A stretch of DNA of 64,000 bases from Alistipes sp. (GTDB lineage: Bacteria > Bacteroidota > Bacteroidia > Bacteroidales > Rikenellaceae), in assembly GCA_017629035.1 (NCBI GenBank), contig JAGBXX010000012.1:1-64000 (forward strand). The letters run 5' to 3'. How positions within the stretch are numbered: position 1 is the first letter of the stretch; each line of letters opens with the position of its first letter. Below are positions 27,715 through 36,596 of the stretch, piece after piece. The translations under genes were made by a program, and so were the position numbers. Under the pieces are notes generated by a model that was given only the letters and a program-made list of their open reading frames with translations, had not been told where the DNA came from and ran no database searches.

Positions 27715-28947
27715 TTACTCAATGCTTCGAATGTTATACTTGGTGATTTGTGCCAGGAATAGCTGCTGGTCGGGGTCGCTCTCGTCATACTCTAGTCCAT
27801 CGGCCTTACGAGCCTCCCACACACGCATATATACTGGTTTTGAGCGTGTTGGCGGGCGGTTGACAATTTCTAGCGACGAGGCATCGATACCGAGCACCTG
27901 CGTAATAATCTCACGTATAGGCTCGAGCAGCTGCTCCTGCTCCGAGAGTATCACAGTGTTGAGTGCCACCTCGTACTCATGAATGATGCGGTCGGTCGAG
28001 AATCCCGACGAGTAGTCCAGGCCACTGAGCGAGCGAAACCACGAGTGCGCCACGACAAGATCCGACTCCGCCTGGGCATGCAGAGCGTTCCAGTCGCCAT
28101 CGGCCGAGGTGTCGATAGGGATAAAACGTGAGTTGTCGCCCTCGGCACAATCCTTAAGCACAAAGAGCACCTGACCAGGATTTCCCGAGAAACGCTCCTC
28201 TGCCATGCGCACAAGCCTATCGGCCTCCTCCTCGCTATCTACAGCCCTGTCGAGCATCATCACTCCCGAGAGCTGAAACGAGTTGTCAAGACGTGCGATA
28301 TTCCACTTATCTGTCTTGTAGAGTATCGCCGCAGCACCCAGACCAGCAATATATGGAGCAACGCCATAGTGCGAGAAAGTGGGCTCGTAATCCTTGTAGT
28401 GCACCACACTACGCAGCGTGCCATCGGCCTGCTCCTCGAAGCGTGGATATAGGGGGAGTGTTGTGGCCTCCGAGGCTTTGAACTGCCTCCAGTCGTGGTG
28501 CATTACCACATGCTCCGAGTCACGTGCCAGGCGACAGGTCGAGGCGTCGATGTGGTAGAACGAAAGGAAGCTATGCGACACATCGGTCACAACCTCCATA
28601 AAGGCATTTCCAAACATCGCCTCGTCGAGCGCCAGACGAGCAATGACACTTCTCAGAGTCTCACCCGAGCCATTGGCATGAAGCACAATATCGCCCAGCA
28701 GAGGGAGTTCGTCGCTAAAGGTGATACCCTTGCCAGCGATATAGTCTGCCTTATCGTTGATTATGCGTCGGTGCGTAACCGAGCGACGTGCCATAATCGA
28801 GAGGGCATAGGGGAGCATATTGTCGTCACCCCAGAGCCACACCTTGTCGTTGCAGTGCGTGCCACCCGGCACCGAGCCCATCAAAGGCTCGGTGCGGTTA
28901 CGTGTGGCAGCGATGCGTGTTACAATCTTTTCACAAGACATAGCCAT
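27715..28947 (-). CDS. Phage portal protein
   Basis: A 410-residue protein of the HK97/PBSX-type portal fold, the ring through which DNA enters the head. Typical segments are WGDDNMLPYAL, KADYIAGKGITF, DEAMFGNAFMEVV, and the C-terminal EQEQLLEPIREIITQ helix. The length is within the family range. It stands directly downstream of the capsid gene (18 bases); in most tailed phages the portal gene precedes protease and capsid, so the order here is inverted. Confidence 0.78.
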   Translation of the reverse strand: MAMSCEKIVTRIAATRNRTEPLMGSVPGGTHCNDKVWLWGDDNMLPYALSIMARRSVTHRRIINDKADYIAGKGITFSDELPLLGDIVLHANGSGETLRSVIARLALDEAMFGNAFMEVVTDVSHSFLSFYHIDASTCRLARDSEHVVMHHDWRQFKASEATTLPLYPRFEEQADGTLRSVVHYKDYEPTFSHYGVAPYIAGLGAAAILYKTDKWNIARLDNSFQLSGVMMLDRAVDSEEEADRLVRMAEERFSGNPGQVLFVLKDCAEGDNSRFIPIDTSADGDWNALHAQAESDLVVAHSWFRSLSGLDYSSGFSTDRIIHEYEVALNTVILSEQEQLLEPIREIITQVLGIDASSLEIVNRPPTRSKPVYMRVWEARKADGLEYDESDPDQQLFLAQITKYNIRSIE

Positions 28948-28965
28948 ACACCTTTTTTCTCGTTA

Positions 28966-29928
28966 CTACTCAAACTTAGCCTTTACCACGAGCGAGGGAT
29001 CGATCACCTCGGCGCCAACCATGAAGATTGCTCGCTGACGATTCTCCATAGCATCGGGGTTGTACCACATACGTACCTCAGAGCCTGGGTAGTCGGCAGT
29101 ATTCACCGCAAGCACAAGGTTGCGACGATCCGTGAGCAAGCAGATAGTCTGCTTAGCAATGGTCGAGGTAGGAAGGAACTGTGTGATAGCCATATCCACA
29201 AGCTTGATACCGTGGAACGAGAGCTCACGACGGCCACTGCTAAGGTCGGTGTATGCAGCATCCGAGCCGCACGAGTCGAGATACTGCTCATAGGCATCGT
29301 AGATATCCGAGGTCACAAGCATCACAAGGTTGCCATCGGCACGCATAGCCTTGAGGTCGGCAGGAGCGGCGCTCCACATGGTGTTGAAAATCTGCAACAC
29401 GTTATCCTTCGAAGGCGCTGCGTTAGAGAGTGTTGCTGATACAACATCACGGCTATCAAGAATACTCTTAAGGAAGCCATTAAATTTGTTGTATGTCGAG
29501 GCTGTCACATCGCCAATCCACATGGTAACACGAAGGCTCTCGGCAATTGCTGCACGGAACATCTCAGTCTCGGCAGCCTCGAGCTCAGTGCCCGTAAGGT
29601 CATCGAGGTTGACATCGGCACGTGCCACGATATGCTCCCACACCTGCTGGAAGTAGTCCGACGCAGAGAATCCCACCTCGGCCTTAACCTTATGCATCTC
29701 GACACTCTTCTGCACACGGTTGGCCGAGTCGCCGCCACTCCAGCCTGCCTCGTACTCCTGGAGGATGTCGGCACGAGGGCTCCATAGCTGGATTGTCGTA
29801 GGCACAGGCATGTTATACATCATTCTAATACCGAGCTGCTCGGCACTCTCGCCCGAGAGCATTGGGCGGAAAAAGATAGTCTCAAGGTCCTGACCAGTGT
29901 AGGTCTTTGTGTTCTCAATAAGTCCCAT
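28966..29928 (-). CDS. Phage major capsid protein (HK97-like fold, probable)
   Basis: A 320-residue protein lying between the protease and portal genes. The sequence shows a helix-rich first third with TELEAAETEMFRAAIAESLR, a glycine/asparagine loop region, and a late domain with VTSDIYDAYEQYLDSCG and FLPTSTIAKQTICLL, similar to the A and P domains of phage coat proteins annotated in Bacteroidetes prophages. Absence of a long N-terminal scaffold segment suggests scaffolding is missing or supplied elsewhere. Family call by position and general pattern. Confidence 0.65.
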   Translation of the reverse strand: MGLIENTKTYTGQDLETIFFRPMLSGESAEQLGIRMMYNMPVPTTIQLWSPRADILQEYEAGWSGGDSANRVQKSVEMHKVKAEVGFSASDYFQQVWEHIVARADVNLDDLTGTELEAAETEMFRAAIAESLRVTMWIGDVTASTYNKFNGFLKSILDSRDVVSATLSNAAPSKDNVLQIFNTMWSAAPADLKAMRADGNLVMLVTSDIYDAYEQYLDSCGSDAAYTDLSSGRRELSFHGIKLVDMAITQFLPTSTIAKQTICLLTDRRNLVLAVNTADYPGSEVRMWYNPDAMENRQRAIFMVGAEVIDPSLVVKAKFE

Positions 29929-29964
29929 AGTTTTTTGATAGTTTAGTTGGTTAATAATAAGGTT

Positions 29965-31137
29965 TTATCGTCGTCTAATAATCTGTGCATCACGCTCATA
30001 GGCCATGCTACGAGCATCGTGCACCTCGCTCAGTGGCGATGGATCTTGCACCGCCTGTATCTCCGTGGGCTTAGCACCCTTCTGCCCCTCATCGAAGGCC
30101 ACCAGCGAATTTTCGCTACGGTTATCCACCTGAAGCGACACTCGTGAGATATAGTTGATATCATCCTGCTCATGGGGCACCTCGCCACACTCTATGCCTA
30201 TTGCTCTAAGGAGCGCCTTGACACCCCTCTTCGTGCGGTCAACAATACCCTTTTCCTCTCGAGTCGCATCGCCCGCACTGGCAACATATCTATCTACCAG
30301 ACCCTCGGCAATAGCCTCGTCGGGCGAGAGCCAGCGGCCACGGCCACCATTCGCCGCCATAAGCAACTCAATCTCCTCGACACTACGTCCCGAGCGTGAG
30401 GCATATACCTGAGCAATGCGGCGATCCGTCTGACACAACATATCCACCTCGGCCTGAAGCTCCTCGGCATTACCCTCCGTTGAGCACAACGACTTGTGTA
30501 TGAGGTAGAGCGATGTTGGGGCAATCTCACGGCAACCCTCGCTTGCGGCCTGAGCCACGATTGTCGCCGCCGAAGCGGTGTAGCCGTAGCAGCGTGTGGT
30601 GATATGTGCTCCCGTGGCACGCAGCGCCTCGTAGATGAGCATTGCATCGTTGACGTCGCCACCCGTAGAGCGGATGTTTACCACGATGTGTGAGTTGCTT
30701 ATATCGGCAATCTTTGCCACGCACTCCTTAAATCGCTCGTAGGTTGCCACACGGCTATCAGGGTTATCAAACTGCCACTCTTCGCTGAGTCCGATTGTAC
30801 CCTCGATATCGATTGTTGTGCAATCGACCTCGTTTTTAATCTTGATTTGTGGGTTCATAATTCTCTTCTGTAGTTCAAATCTTTCGACCTCGTAGACCAG
30901 GTTTCGAGCAAGGGAGTATGAGCAGTTAAAGAGGCTGGCAGCACTCTCCATCGCACTACAGCGACCACTCCCACGTCTACATAGGTTATTGACATAGGCA
31001 TATATGGCTCTCGCCCTGAGCTTTCTGCTATCGACCAAGTCGTATGTTGCAATAGTTCCGATGAGGCGTTCATATCGACGCAGAGGGCGAGGCAGAGAGC
31101 CAATCATGGTCTGCCAACCTGGGGTATTCGAAGTCAT
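29965..31137 (-). CDS. ClpP-like phage protease with an N-terminal helical extension
   Basis: Residues 94-290 form a ClpP/S14-like domain used by phages as prohead protease: VVNIRSTGGDVNDA, the serine motif GYTASAAT (Ser189) and YLIHKS (His214). The usual acidic residue ahead of the W-L-S-x-x-E-A segment is Gly267 here (GGRGRWLSPDEA). Residues 1-93 are a separate basic, helical region ending in a possible helix-turn-helix (ESAASLFNCSYSLARNLVYE). An internal ATG at 30858 (MNPQIKIK) would make the protease alone. The C-terminal 100 residues are hydrophilic. Whether the long product, the short one, or both are made is open. Confidence 0.72.
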   Translation of the reverse strand: MTSNTPGWQTMIGSLPRPLRRYERLIGTIATYDLVDSRKLRARAIYAYVNNLCRRGSGRCSAMESAASLFNCSYSLARNLVYEVERFELQKRIMNPQIKIKNEVDCTTIDIEGTIGLSEEWQFDNPDSRVATYERFKECVAKIADISNSHIVVNIRSTGGDVNDAMLIYEALRATGAHITTRCYGYTASAATIVAQAASEGCREIAPTSLYLIHKSLCSTEGNAEELQAEVDMLCQTDRRIAQVYASRSGRSVEEIELLMAANGGRGRWLSPDEAIAEGLVDRYVASAGDATREEKGIVDRTKRGVKALLRAIGIECGEVPHEQDDINYISRVSLQVDNRSENSLVAFDEGQKGAKPTEIQAVQDPSPLSEVHDARSMAYERDAQIIRRR

Positions 31138-31160
31138 TGTTAATGGTTTAAGTTTAGTGA

Positions 31161-33488
31161 TTATTCATCGCTGAGGGTGCGGCGAAAGAGGGCTGTTGCC
31201 ACACATCTCTTGGGGTCGTACTCCTCGATTGCTCGCAGGGTATAGAGCGCCGACACATCCTCGACCTCGAGCCTGAAACGAGAACGTATAGAGCAGTTAT
31301 CATTGTGGGGGTCAAAGAGCGTAACATACTCTACTGCTGGCAGATATATCTTACAGCGCAGCTCGCCACGCAGCGCTATCTCGTCGAGCTCTCTGTCGTA
31401 GTATCTATGCAGACCCTCCAGACCATCACGATCCTCGAAACAGAGTGTATACTCGCCCTCGGGGCTATGGAATGAGCCATGAGGATAGCTTGCCTCAGAG
31501 CTGTGGGCTATCCAATGCTCTCCCTCGGGGAGTCTGCGCATGCCATTGTATAGCACCACACGAGGTTCAACATAGTCGCCACCCGTGATGTCGTCACGGT
31601 CGCCCACCGTAAGCACCTCGGCCGAGGGTGTCGAGCCTACGAAGCCTGTAAGGGAGAGTGTGGGGAGAAAGAGTGGGTTTTTGCGGCTATCCACACCCTG
31701 CTTTGTGCCATAACCGTCATATCTGCGCTCCCAGAGTCCAAACTCCTTGTCGCTGATATCGTTCTCGCGCGACACCACACCATCGCTTCCAGCATATCCC
31801 AACCTTACACACTCAAAACTCTGGGGAGCACCCTCAACGATACTCCACTCTCCCCGTAGCTGCCTATCACGCCAGTCGACAACATCTCCCGAGAAGAAGG
31901 CGTCGTAGGGCTCGATAAATATGCTCTTCGAGGGCTCGTGGGTGTAGATGCAGAGGTTGAACATCTGGCCTATAGCCTCTATCAGTCGCTGCTGCGTAAT
32001 ATCGTGGCGTGCCACATCGCCAAACTCAACCTCGGAGCCATAGCCCACAGCACCGCTAAAGAGCGCCTTGACACTACAACCGCTGTAGAGCGTAATACTC
32101 TGACCCGGCTCTGCGCCATAAAACATCAGCGAATTAAATCGCTCCTTGTCGCTTGCCGTGTAGCTAACATAGGGCGTGCGCACCACAAACTCCACATCGC
32201 GCGACCCTCGCTCCTCGACATATCCGTTGTATATCGCCCACTCGCCCGTGAAGGCGGTAAAGTAGGAGGCACCCTCAACCTTTGCATAGAGGCGTGTGCG
32301 ACGAGGAGTAGCATCTGTAGTCTGAAACTCGAATATCTGCCCACTCACTGGGCCTATATCGAGGAGTTTGTACTCGGTGGTAGGATTGTAGTCGAAGATA
32401 AATAGCTTGTAGAGAATATTTGGCTCGAGCGACTGCGACTGATCTTGAAATGGATTCTCGAGCTTAAGCTCCACATCACACCCTAAGCCGAGGTAGAGGC
32501 GGTCGAAGCCCGTGAGATACTTTGTCGAGGTTATGCGGTAGTCGGTGCGGTAACGTACCCTATACTCATAGGCCACGCTGAGCTCACGTTTTGGGGTAAA
32601 GATAGGGCTCGAGTTGACAAATTGCAGTGCTCCGCCATTGGCATAAGCATCGGAAAAAGCATCTCCGTTGTCGTCCGTGGCCGTGGGGTCTACGCTATCA
32701 ATGATAGCTCCTAAGTTATTCTCCGATACGGGGTTACACACAAACACACATCCATCACCATTTGCCCTTGCCGTAGTTGTTTGCGTGCGGTAGGCCTTAA
32801 ATCCCATGGCACGCTCTGCCGCCTCACCACGTAGCGTGGCATAAGCACCACTCATCATCAGCCTCGAGGCTATATCGCTCTCAAGCCAGCTGCTCTGAAT
32901 CCTATATCCCGACTCCTGGGCAATGGAGCGCAGAATGTGGCGCACGCTAAGAAAGGGGTGGTAGTCGGTAGGGAGCAATACCCTCTGCGCTCCCCACAGC
33001 CCCGAGTCATGAGGCTCGGGATAGGTGTCGTGTTGCAGTGGCAGAAAGCGCACGGCCTTGTCGCCATGCCACGACTGCTCGACATCGTAGGGGGTTATCG
33101 ACATCGAAGCCTCCACACTCGAATCAGCGAGTTGTGTGGTGGCAGCCTTGTCGGCCCAGAGGCTACCTCCCGAGCGTATCGAGAGCCGATAGGTGCGCTT
33201 CGTGCCGCTCTCACTGGTAGATAGCAGCGTGGCCTTACCCTCGAATACCACCACACCATCGGCCTCTACAACTGCCCTATGCAGCACATCATTAAAACCA
33301 CTATTACGCTGCAAATCAAAGGCATAAGCCAATAATTTGTCGCTTTCGGGCGTAGAGGCCACATCGACAACCACCTCCTCGCCCCTGCGCCACTCCTGCA
33401 CAGAGTGTAGCTTGCGAGCATCGTAGCCTGGGATTGTCAGCGAGCCACACAACGGCAGCTCCAGACCATCAACAATCAACCTAACCAT
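31161..33488 (-). CDS. Large phage tail/baseplate-hub-like protein
   Basis: A 775-residue protein, beta-rich and aromatic, without a signal peptide. Its N-terminus (MVRLIVDGLELPL) and the early VVFEGKATLLSTSE stretch resemble tail-hub type proteins of Bacteroidetes phages; the rest is unfamiliar. It overlaps the upstream tail-like gene by 8 bases. I assign it to the tail by context and composition; a role as adhesin or receptor-binding protein is also possible. Confidence 0.45.
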   Translation of the reverse strand: MVRLIVDGLELPLCGSLTIPGYDARKLHSVQEWRRGEEVVVDVASTPESDKLLAYAFDLQRNSGFNDVLHRAVVEADGVVVFEGKATLLSTSESGTKRTYRLSIRSGGSLWADKAATTQLADSSVEASMSITPYDVEQSWHGDKAVRFLPLQHDTYPEPHDSGLWGAQRVLLPTDYHPFLSVRHILRSIAQESGYRIQSSWLESDIASRLMMSGAYATLRGEAAERAMGFKAYRTQTTTARANGDGCVFVCNPVSENNLGAIIDSVDPTATDDNGDAFSDAYANGGALQFVNSSPIFTPKRELSVAYEYRVRYRTDYRITSTKYLTGFDRLYLGLGCDVELKLENPFQDQSQSLEPNILYKLFIFDYNPTTEYKLLDIGPVSGQIFEFQTTDATPRRTRLYAKVEGASYFTAFTGEWAIYNGYVEERGSRDVEFVVRTPYVSYTASDKERFNSLMFYGAEPGQSITLYSGCSVKALFSGAVGYGSEVEFGDVARHDITQQRLIEAIGQMFNLCIYTHEPSKSIFIEPYDAFFSGDVVDWRDRQLRGEWSIVEGAPQSFECVRLGYAGSDGVVSRENDISDKEFGLWERRYDGYGTKQGVDSRKNPLFLPTLSLTGFVGSTPSAEVLTVGDRDDITGGDYVEPRVVLYNGMRRLPEGEHWIAHSSEASYPHGSFHSPEGEYTLCFEDRDGLEGLHRYYDRELDEIALRGELRCKIYLPAVEYVTLFDPHNDNCSIRSRFRLEVEDVSALYTLRAIEEYDPKRCVATALFRRTLSDE

Positions 33489-34443
33489 AGATCACCTCCT
33501 CTCGTATGCCGATAACCACCTGACTGAGTCGCCCATGATCGCCATACTCCAACGTGCGGTCGTTGATATGTAGCTCCTTGATCTTGCCAGCCGCAATCTC
33601 GTAGACATAGGGCGAGCGGATGATGCCGGCTATGCGCTCAAGCTCCTCGTGTGGCTCCACGGCCGAGGAGAGTCGATACTCGGTAGAGGCACTACGCAGC
33701 AGTGATAGAGCACCCGAGTTTAGGTCGAACCGGTCGACCACAGCACCGCTGGCAAGTCGTAGGCTATGAGGAAAGGTGTAGCTCTCCACGCCACCACGCT
33801 CGTTGCGCCAACATAGTCTGCGTGTACGCTCATCAGCGGGGACAACGTTGTATCTCAACGTCTTAGCCAAAGTTTGACCACAATACAGTTCCACGGTGAA
33901 GTATACTACGCTAAGCGACATGATGGCCGTGGGTATCACCACATCGACGCTGTGCTCTGCTACGCCCCACGATGTCTGAAACTGGCGTCGACCACTCTCG
34001 GTATATGCCTGAACGACAACCTTCAGCGGCGTAGGAGTGTAGAGCGATAGTATCGCCGTATCTCCATACTCTACCTGCGACTCATCGCCAATATTGCTCA
34101 GCAGCGTAAAGTGTGTGGGATTGAGCGACTCAAGACCAAAGAGCCTAACTTCGGAGCGCAGGTCGCCCACTCGCAGCGCAATGCGGTACGAGGTGTAGGA
34201 GCGCACTACGGAGCAGAGTGTCGAGGTGTTAATTCTCATATCGCAGAGCGAGCGCAGATAGGGAGCAACGTCGATCTGCGCCGATGTCACTCCGTAGAGT
34301 CGCTTGGTGGCAATCACGCTATCGCTCTCGGTGTCGATAATTTCTACGACTAAGTCTTCGGGCACGGCACTCTCGGTGTCGATGGTGTAGAGCAGCGCTC
34401 TTTGCCACGATGATCCATTTGGGGGAAGTGAAACAAATTTCAT
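33481..34443 (-). CDS. Phage tail-like protein of unknown function
   Basis: The start is placed at 34443 (MKFVSLPPNGSSWQRALLY); the frame stays open 30 codons further, but that part runs through a structured leader. The 320 residues are beta-strand rich (alternating Thr/Val/Ser), fitting a tail or baseplate component. No enzyme motif seen. It is the first gene of the phage-like operon, about 245 nt downstream of a good promoter. Confidence 0.5.
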   Translation of the reverse strand: MKFVSLPPNGSSWQRALLYTIDTESAVPEDLVVEIIDTESDSVIATKRLYGVTSAQIDVAPYLRSLCDMRINTSTLCSVVRSYTSYRIALRVGDLRSEVRLFGLESLNPTHFTLLSNIGDESQVEYGDTAILSLYTPTPLKVVVQAYTESGRRQFQTSWGVAEHSVDVVIPTAIMSLSVVYFTVELYCGQTLAKTLRYNVVPADERTRRLCWRNERGGVESYTFPHSLRLASGAVVDRFDLNSGALSLLRSASTEYRLSSAVEPHEELERIAGIIRSPYVYEIAAGKIKELHINDRTLEYGDHGRLSQVVIGIREEVIYG

Positions 34444-34686
34444 AATATCAAATATTTTAACCTTAGATGTTTTGCGCAATATCTCCCTGCAGCACCACTC
34501 TCGTGGCCAGCAACTAAGCGGCAAAACGGACAATGTTGATTACTATGTTAATAGATGTTTATAACGGTTGATAATACACGCTATTAGTGTATTTACCAAT
34601 ATATTATAAATGTTGATAACATATATACGGCATCACTCTGAGGACTACTATCACACCCCTGAACGAGGTGCTGATACCGCTCGTTT
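34444..34686 (-). other. Structured 5' leader of the phage-like operon
   Basis: No gene seen. In the transcript (minus strand) the first part holds AACGAG...CTCGTT (about 34661-34684), then an AT-rich stretch with three GTTGAT words at 34535, 34567 and 34612 (plus-strand sense). Near the coding start, GTTTTGC and GCAAAAC (34469-34475 and 34521-34527) enclose a CCAC-GAGA-GTGG hairpin with a GNRA-type loop. The structures suggest post-transcriptional control or a small RNA; they might also be operator or recombination sites. Confidence 0.45.
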
Positions 34687-34693
34687 GACAGTG

Positions 34694-34724
34694 CAAATAT
34701 ACAACATGAAATAGCCTTTGTCAA
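34694..34724 (-). promoter_or_regulatory. Promoter of the phage-like operon
   Basis: On the minus strand: TTG (34724-34722), 20 bases, TATATTTG (34701-34694). Both parts and their spacing match the host housekeeping promoter, so the module looks readable by host RNA polymerase without a phage activator. Confidence 0.6.
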
Positions 34725-34921
34725 GAGTTTTGGTCAAAAATTTTTACCACATTTTTTGGAAACAAGTACAACTATTTAACCGTCAAGAGATTACCTTTAA
34801 CCTAAAACTTCATGACTTGCAACCCCACCAAAGAGCACTCCTGAAGCAGCAACTACGAGTATTTAGCATGCAAATGGGCACAAAGAGGCGAGTTAGGGCA
34901 CTGAAAATTAAAAATTTTCGT

Positions 34922-34929
34922 TATATTTG
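34922..34929 (+). promoter_or_regulatory. Candidate -7 box for prfA
   Basis: TATATTTG matches TAnnTTTG and lies 63 bases upstream of the prfA ATG. The stretch 34725-34921 holds no convincing gene; a short open frame at 34718-34948 overlaps this box and the upstream promoter and is rejected. Confidence 0.5.
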
Positions 34930-34992
34930 CGCGGTAAAAAATGAATAATGTGACGAGCGTGGCTCAACACAACAAAACACAACCGAAAAATT

Positions 34993-36078
34993 ATGGCAGA
35001 TAATTCAATACTTATTCGTCTCGACGGCCTCAAGCTCAAGTACGAGGAGATTGGCCAGAAGCTCACCGATCCCGAGGTAATTGCCGACGTTAAGCAGTTT
35101 GTTCAGCTCACCAAGGAGTACAAGGAGTTGGAGCCTATCATCGAGACTTCGGATCGCTTCCGCACAGCTATTGCCAACCTTGCCGAGGCAAAGGATGTAT
35201 TGGCTAACGAGAAGGACGAGGAGTTCCGTGAGATTGCTCGCGAGGAGATCGCAACCCTCGAGCCAGCAATCGAGCAGATGGAGGCAGAGATCAAGCTCCT
35301 TCTCATCCCTAAGGATCCTCAGGACGACAAGAACGCTATCCTCGAGATCCGTGGTGGTACTGGTGGCGACGAGGCAGCAATCTTTGCTGGTGACCTGTTG
35401 CGTATGTACACCAAGTATATCGAGAGCAAGGGCTGGCGCTACGAGATCACCTCAGCATCGGATGGTGCAGCAGGTGGTTACAAGGAGGTGGTGCTCAAGG
35501 TCACAGGCCAGAGCGTATATGGTACTTTGAAGTATGAGTCGGGTGTGCACCGTGTTCAGCGTGTGCCTCAGACCGAGACTCAGGGACGTGTTCACACCTC
35601 AGCAGCCTCAGTAGCGGTATTGCCCGAGGCTGAGGAGTTCGATGTTGAGATCTCGATGAACGATATTCGCAAGGATATCTTCTGTGCATCGGGTCCTGGT
35701 GGTCAGTCTGTCAACACCACATACTCAGCTATCCGTCTTACCCACATCCCTACAGGTATTGTCGTGCAGTGCCAGGACCAGAAGTCGCAGCTCAAGAACT
35801 TCGACAAGGCCTTTGAGGAGTTGCGTACACGTGTCTTCAACCTCGAGTACTCTAAGTACCTCGACGAGATTGCATCGAAGCGTAAGACCATGGTATCTAC
35901 TGGTGACCGTTCGGCAAAGATTCGTACCTACAACTACCCACAGGGCCGAATTACCGACCACCGTATCAACTACACTATCTACAACCTCTCAGCATTTATG
36001 GACGGCGACATTCAGGATGTCATCGACCAGCTTATCGTAGCCGAAAATGCCGAGCGTTTGAAGGAGAGCGAGTTGTAG
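34993..36078 (+). CDS. prfA: Peptide chain release factor 1
   Basis: Releases finished peptides at UAA and UAG. The 361 residues match RF1. The stop-codon reading tripeptide P-x-T is PQT at 192-194 (VPQTET), which separates RF1 from RF2 (SPF), and the catalytic GGQ is at 236-238 (GPGGQSVN). The glutamine is the one methylated by PrmC, which is not next door here. A terminator follows within 40 bases. Confidence 0.97.
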   Translation: MADNSILIRLDGLKLKYEEIGQKLTDPEVIADVKQFVQLTKEYKELEPIIETSDRFRTAIANLAEAKDVLANEKDEEFREIAREEIATLEPAIEQMEAEIKLLLIPKDPQDDKNAILEIRGGTGGDEAAIFAGDLLRMYTKYIESKGWRYEITSASDGAAGGYKEVVLKVTGQSVYGTLKYESGVHRVQRVPQTETQGRVHTSAASVAVLPEAEEFDVEISMNDIRKDIFCASGPGGQSVNTTYSAIRLTHIPTGIVVQCQDQKSQLKNFDKAFEELRTRVFNLEYSKYLDEIASKRKTMVSTGDRSAKIRTYNYPQGRITDHRINYTIYNLSAFMDGDIQDVIDQLIVAENAERLKESEL

Positions 36079-36116
36079 CTTTAGGACACTCAGTTGACAA
36101 GATAGAGTATCGAGCA

Positions 36117-36156
36117 AAACGACCTGTCCTTAATCGGGGCAAGGTCGTTTTTCTTT
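36117..36156 (+). terminator. Terminator of prfA
   Basis: AAACGACCT (36118-36126) pairs with AGGTCGTTT (36142-36150), followed by TTCTTT. It separates prfA from the next gene run. Confidence 0.75.
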
Positions 36157-36170
36157 ATAACAAACTCATT

Positions 36171-36593
36171 ATGAACAGATTATTCTTACTCATATCTACC
36201 CTACTACTCACCTGTGGTCATCTCTATGCCGACTACCCTGAGCGAGGCCAGCAGGCCAAGAAACATGGCAAGAAGCTCACGGTCAAGGAGTACAAAACGA
36301 CACCCGATGGCAAGAATAAGTGGGTGGACCACGTCGAGGTATACAACGCCCAGGGTCAGCTTATCGAGGAGCGAGAGTATGGCGACTACGGTCGCAGCCT
36401 CTCGTGGCGCTCGGAGTATTTCTACAACTCCAAGGGGCAGCTCGAGAAGGAGATTATCTACAACGAGCGCAACAAGGTAAGCAAGGTGCGCAAGTATGAG
36501 TACGACAGCAACGGAGTCTGCACCCGCCGCCTAAACTACGGCGCCAACGGAATACTCAACTCCTACCGCCAGTTTGAATTTACCTACGAGTAG
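36171..36593 (+). CDS. Secreted YwqK/MORN-like repeat protein
   Basis: A 140-residue exported protein: signal peptide of about 20 residues, then repeats of the form Y-N-x-x-G-x-L-x-x-x-x-x-Y (for example VYNAQGQLIEE, YFYNSKGQLEKE and YEYDSNGVCTRR), as in MORN-variant and YwqK-type proteins. Such repeats usually form a flat beta sheet with binding roles. The VTC gene follows by 3 bases, so it heads a likely operon. Specific function unknown. Confidence 0.6.
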   Translation: MNRLFLLISTLLLTCGHLYADYPERGQQAKKHGKKLTVKEYKTTPDGKNKWVDHVEVYNAQGQLIEEREYGDYGRSLSWRSEYFYNSKGQLEKEIIYNERNKVSKVRKYEYDSNGVCTRRLNYGANGILNSYRQFEFTYE

Positions 36594-36596
36594 ACG

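Noticed and set aside
34718..34948. Short open frame (76 codons) upstream of prfA
   Set aside because: It overlaps a good promoter at each end and has AT-driven composition; no likeness to a protein family.
26313..34992. Complete integrated prophage
   Set aside because: No integrase, repressor, replication, terminase or tape-measure gene, and no flanking direct repeat or tRNA was seen.
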